Below, piece after piece: positions 1-10,461 of a stretch of DNA of 64,000 nt. The position numbers were made by a program, and so were the translations under genes. Every line of letters starts with the position of its first letter. Within the stretch, counting starts at the first letter, position 1. Origin of the DNA: Cryptomeria japonica (lineage: Eukaryota > Streptophyta > Pinopsida > Cupressales > Cupressaceae); the NCBI RefSeq assembly GCF_030272615.1, contig NC_081406.1, forward strand, positions 109,255,283-109,319,282, given 5' to 3'. The notes beneath the pieces are model-generated. The model did no database searches. It saw nothing but the letters and a program-made list of their open reading frames with translations, and was not told the origin of the DNA.

Positions 1-1610
1 TCACATCCTGAACTGTTGATCCAACCAATAAGACCTATGGGTGTGCCTTGCATACTTGTAGAAAAGATTTTCCTTAAAATCCAAAATAAAATCAGCAATA
101 CTCAATTCTCTTGAGACTAATTCACATCTAGAACCTTCACCTCCACTCTTCAAAGTATATTTCATTGTCTCGTATCTTTTTTCTCAACATAATTCTTTCC
201 AAACTCGTGTTCGCTACTCTCATGAAAACATGAAACAAACTTTGACAACCCACCACATTCTGAGAACTTCTCATTCAAACAATCATTTCTATAGAAATAG
301 TAGCCATCATCTCTAGGGCATAAAAATAGATCTTGCAAGCCTCTTGATGATCTCGGAAATAGCATTGCACCACACTCCTACAACATCTCATTAGTATGCA
401 TCGTAGAATGTATATGACATAAAATTTCATGGTACATTGAAAACTCCACATGGTACTTGCAACAACAAGTATTGTGAATCTTAAGAGGAACACAATAAAA
501 TGGTTTCAAAGATTCAAAGGCCCTTTGTGATATTTGCAAAGTTGGATGTAATTCACAAAAAAAATTGTACAGCATTGTTTGGCTTGATTCCAAGAAATGT
601 TTGGGATGCGGTGTGCGGTCTTGGTTGTTGATTCTTAATTTCAAAACGTCCTTTACATTGGGTGGCACTCTAGAATTAGAGTGCCAAAATTGTTGAATCT
701 CCTCCTTCACATTGTTAGTCAAATTTCTATCAACACGTGGAAGCCTCCCACCAAATGCCCACGTATCTTGTTGAAGTGGATTGTCAAGTCTTTGTCTTCG
801 TGCAAGTGCTCTATCCAAAGTTTTACGGTTTATTTTAAAATCAACACAAGTTTGTCTCATTTGATGAGCCTTCCTCAATTGATGGCTTACTAAGGAGGTT
901 GTAATCACTCTTCGAGCGGCTCTCTTATCTCTTTATTTGGTATTCTTTCCAATAGAATTGAGAGCGTCAAATAGATTTTTCGCAATAATAGAATTTCTCT
1001 CCATCTTCTTGTTCATACGAATCTTCAATTTGTTTAGCAATTGAACAAAGAGTTGGCATTGCTCATTCAATGTCTTATTGCTAAAATTTTGGTTGAAAAG
1101 TTGTGTAGCCCACAACCGAATGGTTCTTGTTGACCTCTTGCCTTCAAGTTTCGCAATAATGTTCTCATCGATTTCAAATAACCATTTTGGGGTTCTTGAA
1201 GGTCTTGAATTTGGAATTTGTCTTTCATCCATGAGAGGGTCTGCATTTCTAAAGTAATTAGGTGTTACATATGGTTCACTTGGTTGAGCAATTCCACCTT
1301 CAATATTAAATTTTTCCATATTTTCACCTCCTATGTCAAAATTTTCCACATGTTGAGCATTTTCATTATCACTTTCAACATTTTCAAAATTTTCAATATT
1401 TTCACTTTCAAAATCTACATTTTCATTTTCAATAACTTGTGGCACATTTTCAAATTCAATTTCCTCTTCACTTGAAGTAACATTAGCAATATTTAACATA
1501 CCTTGTCTTCTCCTCCTATGACATTCTCTATCTCTTTCTCTATACACTTCAATTTGGTCATTTGAAAGTTTTCTTTTGCATTTAGACTTCCGACGACTAC
1601 TACTCCCCAT
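1..1610 (-). pseudogene. decayed transposase-like gene, runs off left edge
   Basis: One minus-strand frame runs from an ATG at 1,610 down to about 162. It is broken by in-frame stops at 933-935 (TAA) and 378-380 (TAG), and a shift near 162 moves the frame so that it continues to the window edge. The N-terminal part is basic (RRKSKCKRK near the start), followed by an acidic Glu/Asn-rich stretch. The middle has a Cys-rich motif (NTCCCKYHVEF, about 440-475) like one in uncharacterised plant proteins that I take to be DDE-type transposases. The end has YKYARHTHRSYW. I chose 1,610 because the 24 codons above it do not look conserved. Whether this is a transposase is inferred from style and context; the superfamily is not identified. 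The gene is dead as it stands and its C-terminus is outside the window. Confidence 0.5.
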
Positions 1611-1795
1611 TTCCCTCCACACATATGCTCCTACGTGATTGACAATGTAATTTTTCACTTTAAGAATCTCCCAAAAGCACAAATTTGTCTCTACCTATCT
1701 AAAAACCCGTGATCCTCAACATACAATAGGATATGCAGACTATGGGCCGTTGGAATCCACAAAATGGCCCACAAGGCTTTTTTTCTTTTTTTTTG

Positions 1796-1828
1796 TACAA
1801 AAATTGAATATCCGATAATATCGGATAT
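1796..1828. repeat. left inverted end with small palindrome
   Basis: This end pairs with 5,450-5,470 over 21 bases with one mismatch. It also holds its own palindrome: ATATCCGAT at 1,808-1,816 and ATCGGATAT at 1,820-1,828, separated by AAT. Confidence 0.6.
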
Positions 1829-1879
1829 CTGATTTTAATGTATAAATTTGTGGTCCCAAAAAAATTTCCCATTGCCACA

Positions 1880-2553
1880 GAGAGAGACACAGAGAGAGAC
1901 AAAGAGAGACAAAGAGAGGGGGGGAGAGAGGGAGGGAGGCACACACACACACACACACAAATAGACAAATAGGCAGACATATAGACAAACAGACAGACAG
2001 ACAGAGACAGAGACAGAGATAGAGACAGGTAGAGATAGAGACAAAGACAAAGACAAAGACAGAGACAGAGACAGAGACATAGATAGAGACAGACAGGTAA
2101 ACAGATAGACAGACAGACAGACAAAGACAGACAGATAGACAGACAGATAGACAAAGACAGACAGACAGACAGATAGACAGACAGACAGATAGACAAACAG
2201 ACAGACAGAGACAAAGATAGAGACAGAGACAGACAAAGACAAAGACACACACACACACACATAGATAGAGACAAACAAAGACAGAGACAGAGACAGACAG
2301 ACAGACAGAGACAGAGACAGACAAAGATAGAGACAGAGACAGAGATAGACAGATAGATAGAGACTAAGATTGAGAGATAGAGACAGAGACAGATAGAGAT
2401 AGAGATAGAGACAAAGACAGACAGAGACAGAGAGAGATAGAGATGGAGACAGAGAGATATTAGGGGAGAGGGAGACAGAGAGACAGAGAGAGACAGAGAC
2501 AAAGATATTAGGGGAGAGGGAGAGAGACAGAGACAGACAGACAGAGATTAGGG

Positions 2554-2589
<36 letters not shown>

Positions 2590-2640
2590 GAGGAGGAGGA
2601 GGAGGAGGAGGAGGAGGAGAGGGAGAGGGAGAGAGGGGGG
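1880..2640. repeat. GA/GACA-rich low-complexity tract
   Basis: Runs of GACA, GATA, AGAC, (GA)n, (CA)n and, at 2,585-2,620, (GAG)n. It is interrupted by words such as TTAGGGGAGAGGGAG near 2,460-2,520. Long open frames on the minus strand here (Ser/Leu/Cys/Val only) result from the repeat and are not genes. Confidence 0.9.
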
Positions 2641-2646
2641 GAGAGG

Positions 2647-5070
2647 GTCATATGGTGTCCCATGAACCCTTATGACCTCTTAGGACACCATATGACCCCT
2701 AAGGACAACATACTATCCCTTATGACACCATATGGTGTCATTAGGGGTCATATGGTGTCCATAAGCGTCATATGGTGTCCATAGGCATCATATGGTGTCC
2801 TAGGACACTATATGACCCCTTAAGACACCAAATTTTGTCGTTATCTGTCATATGTTGTCCTAAGGGGTCGTAAGACACCATATGACCCAAAGTGATCCCT
2901 TAGGACACCATATTACCCCTAACAACATGATTTGGTGTCTTAAGGGGTCCTATGGTGTCGTTAGGGGTCATATGGTGTCCATAGGGGTCATATGGTATCT
3001 TGGGACACCATATGACCCCTAATGACACCATATTGGGTTGCTTTGGGTCATATTATGTCCTAGGGGGTTGTAAGATGCAATATGACCCCTTAGGACACAA
3101 TATGACCCAAAGCGACCCAATATGGTGTCATTAGGGGTCATATGGTGTCCCAAGACACCATATGACCCCTAACGACACCATAGGACCCCTTAACACACCA
3201 AATCATGTCGTTACGTGTCATATGGTGTCCTAAGGGATCGTAGGACACAATATGACCCCTTAGGACACAATATGACCCAAAGCAACCCAATATGGTGTCA
3301 TTAGGGGTCATATGGTGTCCTAAGAGGTCATAAGGGTTCATGGGACACCATATAACCCCTTAGGACACCATATGACCCCTAACAACACAATTTGGTGTCT
3401 TAAGGGGTCCTATGGTGTCCCAAGACATGGACAGCATATGACCCATAACGACACCATAGGACCTCTTAAGACACCAAATCATGTCGTTAGGGGTCATATG
3501 GTGTCCTAAAGGGTCGTAGGACATAATATGACCCCTTAGGATACAATATGACCCAGAGCGACCCAATATGGTGTCATTAGGGGTCATATGGTCTCCCAAG
3601 ACACCATATAACCCCTAACGACACCATAGGACCCCTTAAGACACCAAATCATGTCGTTGGGGGTCATATGGTGTCCTAAGGGGTCGTAGGACACAATATG
3701 ATCCCTTAGGACACAATATGACCCAAAGCGACCCAATATAGTGTCATAATGGGTCGTATGGTGTCCCAAGACACCATATGACCCCTATGGACACCATAGG
3801 ACCCCTTAAGACACCAAATTGTTTCGTTAGGGGTCATATGGTGTCCTAAGGGGTCATATGGTGTCCCATGAACCCTTATGACCTCTTAGGACACCATATG
3901 ACCCCTAATGACACCATATTAGGTCGCTTTGGGTCATATTGTGTCCTAAGGGGTCATATTGTGTCCTACGACCCCTTAGGACACCATATGACCCCTAACG
4001 ACATGATTTGGTGTCTTAAGGGGTCCTATAGTGTCGTTAGGGGTCATATGGTGTCCCAAGACACCATATGACCCCTAATGACACCATATTGGGTCGCTTT
4101 GGGTCATATTGTGTCCTACGACCCCTTAGGACACCATATGACCTCTAACAACATGATTTGGTGTCTTAAGGGGTCTTATGGTGTCATTAGGGATCATATG
4201 GTGTCTTGGGACACCATATGACCCCTAATGACACCATATTTGGTCGCTTTAGGTCATATTGTGTCCTAAGGGGTCATATTGTGTCCTACAACCCCTTAGG
4301 ACACCATATGACCCCTAATGACACGATTTGGTATCTTAAGGGGTCCTATGGTGTCATTAGGGGTCATATGGTGTCCATAGGGGTCATATGGTGTCTTGGG
4401 ACACCATATGACCCCTAATGACACCATATTGGGTTGCTTTGGGTCATATTGTGTCCTACAACCCCTTAAGACACCATATGACCCCTTCCGACAAGACACC
4501 ATATTACCCCTAATGACACCATATTGGGTTGCTTTGGGTCATATTGTGTCCTAAGAGGTCATATTGTGTCCTACGACTCCTTAGGACACCATATGACCCC
4601 TTACGACACCATATGGTGTCATAAGGGGTCCTATGGTGTCCATAGGGGTCATATGGTGTCTTACGACCCCTTAGGACACCATATGACCCCTTAAGACACC
4701 ATATTTGGTCGTTATGGGTCATATTGTTTCCTAGTGAGTCATATTGTGTCATATGACCCCTTTAAGACATTATATGGCCCCTTAGGACACCATATGACCC
4801 CTAATGACACCATATTGGATCGCTTTGGGTCATATGGTGTCTTACGACCCCTTAGGATAACATATGACCCATAACGACACAATTTGGTGTCTTAAGGGGT
4901 CATATGGTGTCCTAGGACACCATATGAGACCTATGAACACCATATGAGACCTATGGACACCATATGACCCCTAATGACACCATATGGTGTCCCATGAACC
5001 CTTATGACCCCTTAGGATGCCATATGACCCATTATGACACCATATTGGGTTTCTTTGGGTCCTATGGTGT
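2647..5070. repeat. satellite-like array of inverted short repeats
   Basis: About 2.4 kb built from GGACACCATATGACCCCTAA and its reverse complement, in direct and inverted alternation. Longer units carry GGTCGCTTTGGGTCATATTG. These lie on the minus strand near 3,106, 3,284, 3,550 and 3,722, and on the plus strand near 3,920, 4,090, 4,240, 4,430, 4,525 and 4,816. The unit orientation thus flips between about 3,740 and 3,910. Spacing is irregular (roughly 95-290 bases). The stretches 3,138-3,341 (minus) and 3,868-4,071 (plus) are close inverted copies. Confidence 0.85.
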
Positions 5071-5071
5071 C

Positions 5072-5361
5072 TTAATCTCTCTCTCCCCCTCTCCCCTAAT
5101 CTCTCTCTCTCTCTCTCCCCTAATCTCTCTCTCCCTCTCTTTCTCTCTCTCCCTCTCTTTCTCTCTCTCTCCCCTAATCTCTCTCTATCCCTCTCCCCTA
5201 AGCTCTCCATCTATCTCTCTCCCCTAATCTCTCTTTATCTCTCTCTCCCTTCCCCCTCCCCATCTCTCTCTCTCTCCCCTAATCTCTCTCTATCCCTCCC
5301 CCCTCCCTCCCTCTCTCTCTCTCTCTCCCCACTCCCCCCTCTCCCTCTCCCTCTCCCTAAT
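5072..5361. repeat. CT-rich low-complexity tract
   Basis: CTCTCTCC / CCCCTAATCTCTCT runs, the strand-complement style of the purine tract at 1,880-2,640. This is the right arm of the foldback structure. Confidence 0.9.
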
Positions 5362-5449
5362 ATCATATACTAATTTATTTATAAATCAATATATTAATAA
5401 ACATTAGATTAATTATGGGCAAATCTAGTTAGAGAATTTACTGATTAAA

Positions 5450-5470
5450 ATCGGATATTCGATTTTTGTA
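5450..5470. repeat. right inverted end of foldback structure
   Basis: ATCGGATATTCGATTTTTG is the reverse complement of 1,798-1,816 with one mismatch. Confidence 0.6.
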
Positions 5471-6320
5471 GTCAAATTTTCAAATTTCAAATTTCGGCTC
5501 GGGAATGCTTTGGTATTTGGCTTGGAAGTGACAAGCCTGGAAATTCAACTGAAAAAATGCATTTTTTCAATATTCCTTGATTTTCCAAACTTTACACTAG
5601 TGGCTGACGACTTTTTTTGTAGCCAAAATTGATAAAACGAAAAGGGCTTTTTAAGGACATTCCTAGCTTTCCAACAATATAAGGCTTGTCTTATTTCAAC
5701 TTTAATGAATAATTATTATTTATTTTCTAATTGAATTCTGACAATAGTCCTGATTGATATACGAATTGAAAAACACTCATAACTTTCAAACGGTATAACA
5801 TTTTTTGAATCCAAAACTTGCATCACATCCTAAGCTTCGTCTACTATAGGGAAAAATTAAAAAAAATAAATTCATAAGGTTTTGACCAAGTTAAGGTGGT
5901 CAGATGTAGGAGTTTCTGAATTTTTGAAAAGCTGTAGTAAAAAATTCATAAATAATTATTTACTTTATAAAAAATTTATAAAAAAAAATGTGTCACATCC
6001 ATACATGAGTCTAATACTTATATTATAAATATTATAAAAAAATATTATGATTTTATTGTGATTAGGGTGGTCAGACATACGTCTACTTCTTCTTTTTTTC
6101 CTGAAATTTTGGTACCACTGCATTGAAATTTGAAATTTTCATCAAATAGGATTTTTTTTTTCCAAAAAACAACTAGTAGCTTAGAAACTACATTCAATTT
6201 TCTATATATTCTCTTCTTACATATTTTAAAAATAATGTTCACAACTTATTCAAATTTTCATGTCAAGTTGCATAACTCTGATTTTTTGAAATTTCATTGC
6301 CACTTAAGGGCCTGTTTTGG
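5471..6320. other. AT-rich spacer, no gene seen
   Basis: AT-rich sequence with no frame that looks coding. The phrase GGTGGTCAGA recurs near 5,895 and 6,066 in otherwise different contexts. Nothing else can be supported. Confidence 0.6.
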
Positions 6321-6331
6321 AACACCATGAT

Positions 6332-7263
6332 CCTGCACATACCCGTTTTCTTAAATCTCTCTTCAAATATTGCATTCCTTTTAGGACATCTAGATGCAAA
6401 ATGACCAATCTTATTACATGCAAAACATTTAAAAGGTGTTTTTCCTGCATACTTACTTCATGTCAGTCCTTTAGGTACTCTTCTAGCAAATAAGGCTTCA
6501 AGTTGCTCAAATTCTTCATCCTCTTTCCTCATATCTTCCAATTATTTTGCACGTAGGGTTTTCCAATCACTTTTGTCAGTAGATGATGATGCATGAAAAT
6601 CAGGTTCAGACTTTATAGCTCTAGAAGGCCCAAATTCTTCAAGCTCAAAAGCAGATAATTTCTCAATCAGAATGTCTCTATTAACTGAAGTGTTTGCCAT
6701 TGTTCTCAATTCATTAATTGTGGTTGCCTTCATCTTGTATCCATTGGAAGGGCTCTCAAGACTTTGGAAACTGTTTCATCTTCACTCAGAGATCCTCCAC
6801 AACATTGAATTCCCATAATAATCTCATTTACTCTTTCCATAAACACAACAATTCTTTCATTATCTTCCATTTTCAAGTTTTCATATCTTACCCGGTAACC
6901 ATCAAGTTTAGCCATTTTGACAGTAGGATCACCTTCATTCAGAGTTTTCAATTTATCCCACATAATCTTTATCGATGATTTATCAGTCAATCCCATGATT
7001 TTTTGATCAATAAGTGCAGACATGAGGGCTTCTCTAGCTCTGCAATCATTTTTAATATTCTTGTCTAGGTCTGTAGGAGCAGGATTTCCAGATGTCGGAT
7101 CATAAGGTGTGTATCCTTTCTCAATGATCTCCCAAATATCCTTGCCAAGACATCTAAGATGAGTCTCCATTTGAATTTTCCATATCCCATAATTTGTTCC
7201 ATCAAGCTTAGGGATTTCTCTTCTGAAAATAGTTCTCGGTGGATTTGAAGTGTTAGTTGCCAT
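6332..7263 (-). pseudogene. copia-type Gag fragment with zinc knuckle, frameshifted
   Basis: Gag packages retroelement RNA into virus-like particles. From ATG 7,263 the product begins with a DUF4219-like N-terminus (LDGTNYGIWKIQMETHL, about residues 20-36) and a UBN2-type middle (IMWDKLKTLNEGD; KMAKLDGYRVRYENLKMED). Near 6,735 a one-base shift moves the frame, and the downstream frame carries the usual KMKATTINELRTM. Stops follow at 6,542-6,544 and near 6,458. Beyond them is a CCHC zinc knuckle, CFACNKIGHFASRC, at about 6,380-6,425. The order is that of plant copia Gag. The reading ends at the break near 6,332. It cannot make full-length protein. Confidence 0.85.
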
Positions 7264-7306
7264 AGGATCTACCTCAAGTGGTTAAGCTTCTACAAAAGAG
7301 GACCAA

Positions 7307-7320
7307 GGCTTTGATACCAA
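7307..7320 (-). other. primer-binding site, initiator tRNA-Met type
   Basis: On the minus strand TTGGTATCAAAGCC follows the LTR end (CCTAACA plus one base). It resembles the plant copia primer site TGGTATCAGAGC with one change. Confidence 0.75.
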
Positions 7321-7321
7321 T

Positions 7322-8561
7322 TGTTAGGATAATCAGTGAACAACTGAGAGGGGGGGTGAATCAGTTGTTAACAGATTATATCAACCAAACCACTTAATAA
7401 CCTTTAACCAGATCACATAAACATTAAGTACCTGAATAGCAGAAATAGATACCGGTAAACAATACAACTTAACAATAAAACAATTAATCAACACAATGCA
7501 ACCATACTACATAACACCATGATTTGTACGTGGAAAAGCCAGAAAGGGAAAAACCACGGTGGGAAGCCTACCCACAGTCAGATGATACTTCTGCAGAAGG
7601 TATGTGATACAATGAAGGGCCTGCACATGCAGGAAGGCACACTACCTAGAGCGTACTGCTCATTATAAAAGAGTCTCACTAACTACAAAGAGTTTATAAC
7701 CACCTCAAGATAAATGGACAACAATCCAAAATAATGAACTTCCAGAGATAGCATCTACCATTCCTGATTACAGTCTCGGTTAAGCTCAATACCGAAGGCC
7801 TTTGACCTCTTCCTTAATCCCAATTAGATCACCTATGATCGACCAAATCTCCTTCGCATATGATATTACATTCCACGACCACAATGCCTAATCTACAATG
7901 AGATCTTACATCAATTTATACCAACCCTAAGGCCTAAACCACTTAGGTCGGCTACCTAAAAGATATTACAATAAGATCATTACATATATCCATATTACAA
8001 TGATATGCCATGTCGGCTTAAGACCAAAACAACAATAATCAATCCATAAATCATCCCAGTAATGTGAAGAGAACACGTTAACATGATACTGGTCCATAAC
8101 CTAGATAGGCACCAGACCTAATCTGGGTCCACCATGCCAAAGCAATGTCTTCAATTAGTTGAGGCACGATCAAAGAACATCTTCAGCATCCTGAAATCCA
8201 TCTAGAAGTTGCACCAACATCACTTATGCATCATGTCAATATTTCTCAGTGAAGGCTTTGTCGGTTAAACCTTAAACCCATGCTGGTAAGGGTTTACAAG
8301 AGTGTATGATAGCATTTGATCACTAAGTCAATACCAACTGACCAAAACATGCTCCAGAAGCATGTAACACATAAGATCAAACATACTCCATTGATCCAAA
8401 CATGTCGGAAGTGTCCAACAGACAGTCCCTTCTGTCAGTAACACTAGATCTTCTACTGGTAACCAAAACCTGTATGTCGGTAACCAACCATAACAACCAG
8501 TGTTGACATCAATGACAAAACATCAATGCAACACATAATCAATTCATCCATATTTCCAACA
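7322..8561 (-). repeat. copia LTR (LTR-1)
   Basis: On the plus strand it begins TGTTAGGATAATC and ends TTTCCAACA, giving TG...CA ends and 1,240 bases. It contains GAGAGGGGGGGTGAATCAG near its start and the block ACGTGGAAAAGCC...GGGAAAAACCACGGTGGGAAG near 7,530-7,570. Both blocks recur in the LTRs at 10,595, 17,105 and 63,611. Orientation is set by the primer site and gag to its left. Confidence 0.8.
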
Positions 8562-8566
8562 CCATG

Positions 8567-9476
8567 ATGGGCTCCTACATGCAAGAGAGGATGAAATCCT
8601 CTCGAAGTTTAACCCTATGCTTTTGGAATATGATAATGGGATGTCATCATGTACTACCTGTGTGAATCGTGTCATGTCTGTTGATAGGATAGGAAAGGAT
8701 CCTTTGTCTAAAGGTTCTTCTATTAGCATGGTCAACTCTATACATAATGAAGCATGCGAAGAAGATTTCTTTTCTCTTTCTAGGAGGCAGTTCCCTACAC
8801 AAGGGATGGAAATTAAATGGAACCCTTTGAATCCCCTGTATTACCCTGCAGAGTATTTTAAGGATGCCCAGACAAGAGATAATCCTCTTTTTGAAGTGGT
8901 GAACTTGCAGTTGGAAGAACAGTCGCCTTTCCTCCATATTTAAGAAGAACATAAAAAAAGTGTCCTTAAGAACAACGTTGATGGTGATGAATTTATCTCC
9001 ATATGTTGTCACACAGAAAAAGAGGGTATGGACGTTTAGTTCCCGGTTCCTAAAACTTGGACCCTTGTTGATGATCATTGGTTTATTCATGAAGGAGGGG
9101 ATAAATCTTCAACTGTTGAAGGTTTTGAGTTGTCCTCATGTGAAGTCCAAATACAAAGTCATGATGATTGTGTTGTTTTACTGAGTTATGAAATGCATGA
9201 TCAGGGACATGATGTGTTGGTTAGATCTTCTTAAGAGGCTTATTATTGGTTATCTCAAGCAAGTCATGAAGGAGTTAAAAATCTGATTCCAGTAGCCTAT
9301 CATGAAAAATGGTTGTTTGGGCATGATTACATCCATCAACTTTTGTGTAGCCATAATTGGAAACCTGGTTCGGGAACCGTCATTCGACCTACCTCATCTC
9401 TTGTCACGTCATGCCTTCCAAATCCCCTTTCCTACACAGGTATATATTTTTTCCAATCTATAAATGGTTTCACTTG
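8567..9476 (+). pseudogene. decayed open frame, family not recognised
   Basis: A single plus-strand frame runs about 300 codons from the edge of LTR-1 to a TGA near 9,474. It is broken by stops at 8,941 (TAA), near 9,037 (TAG) and near 9,232 (TAA). Its composition looks like protein: acidic and aromatic residues are spread along it, for example EIKWNPLNPLYYPAEYF (about 8,812-8,862) and TWTLVDDHWFIHEGG (about 9,057-9,101). Reading continues upstream to the LTR-1 border, so the copia insertion may have cut it. I do not recognise the family. It may belong with the fragments at 10,462-12,046 on the same strand. Confidence 0.4.
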
Positions 9477-10461
9477 AGCAATTTTCTCCTTCATCATAAG
9501 GCCCTTATGGTCGTGTACATATTTAGGTCCTTTTTGGTTTGTTGTAGGCATAGTTTGTTTTGCTCTCAGTTTTTGGCCTATTGGCTTTGCCTTGCATTTT
9601 GCCCAATTGCCCCTCCACCCTTCTATTGAGCAACGCCCTTTCCTTCTATTATGCCTGACTATGTTGCCCATTTTACATGCACTAGTCCAAGTTATGGGAT
9701 TCTCTGCGCCCTTCTAGTCCTTGTCCCCATTCAAAGCCTATATGTTACTTATTAAAAATTTAAACTTTGAAAAGTCACTTATGTTCGATTTTCCTTTAGG
9801 CTCTTCAATATGGCCTTTCTGAATTCTTTTTAACTTCTGTTGCAGAGTTCTCAACTTTTAGAACTAGCTGATCGGCCAACCAGCTTAGGAAAATTTGTAT
9901 AACGCCACCACCTTTAGGAGGTCAGGCTTGTGGATACTTTTGAAAGGAGTTTGATAGTTGTGAGGTTACCCGGTCTCCTAACTCTCTGACATCCCTCGTG
10001 TTGTGGCGGATGTCCAGCTCTCGAGAATTTTAAGGACATTGTTGGTTCTAAGAAAGGACGTTCAGTGTAATTAAGGCTAGTGGTTTCAGTACCTTGGATG
10101 GCAACACGAGTAATAGTACATATAGGTTTCTCTTGGTCGCTGACGGAATTGAATGGCGTTGTCAGGATGATAAGAAGAACGGCTTGTTTTCATCCCTCCT
10201 CCCACCTCATCGATTGCCATGTCATGCATTATTTTTAGGAAACAAATCAAGGTAAGATTTGTGAAGTACCATCAATAATGGTCTTTAAGCAACCCAAATA
10301 CGAAAAAAGGTGGTGGCATGCATTACTTCATTTGATGTTGTCATTCTTGCAGAAAACATTAAAGGTAGTCAAGGGGAAAATTGTCGTCATAATTACATGC
10401 ATCAAAATGGTCTTGCCTCATGATGATGAACTACCTTTTTCATAATCCATATTTGAACTAG
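9477..10461. other. no gene seen
   Basis: Between two decayed coding stretches on the same strand. Short open frames only, none convincing. It may be a worn part of the same old element or gene. Confidence 0.5.

Larger units (their letters stand above)
1796..5470. mobile_element. foldback-like element with inverted ends
   Basis: The outer ends carry a near-identical inverted repeat: CAAAAATTGAATATCCGAT at 1,798-1,816 matches the reverse complement of 5,450-5,468 with one mismatch, and two more bases match outside it. Inside come a purine-rich arm (about 1,880-2,640) and, at the other end, a pyrimidine-rich arm (5,072-5,361). ATTAGGGGAGAG-type words occur on opposite strands in the two arms. 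The core of short repeats flips orientation near its middle. The whole is therefore one large imperfect inverted repeat, as in foldback elements. I see no gene inside and no clear target duplication outside, so mobility is inferred from symmetry alone. Confidence 0.45.
6332..8561 (-). mobile_element. partial Ty1-copia element: LTR, primer site, gag
   Basis: On the minus strand the order is LTR (8,561 to 7,322), primer-binding site, then gag (7,263 to about 6,332), where it breaks off. There is no protease, integrase, RT or second LTR. The word AACACCATGAT stands at both limits (6,321-6,331 and 8,558-8,568), either a target duplication around a truncated insertion or microhomology at a deletion. 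Confidence 0.7.

Noticed and set aside
1699-2502. Long overlapping minus-strand frames of Ser, Leu, Cys and Val
   Set aside because: They are translations of GACA/GA repeats that stay open in all three frames; composition is dictated by the repeat.
2647-5070. Repeat array that might be taken for CRISPR
   Set aside because: Repeats are inverted as well as direct, spacing is irregular, spacers are themselves repeats, and the setting is a plant genome.
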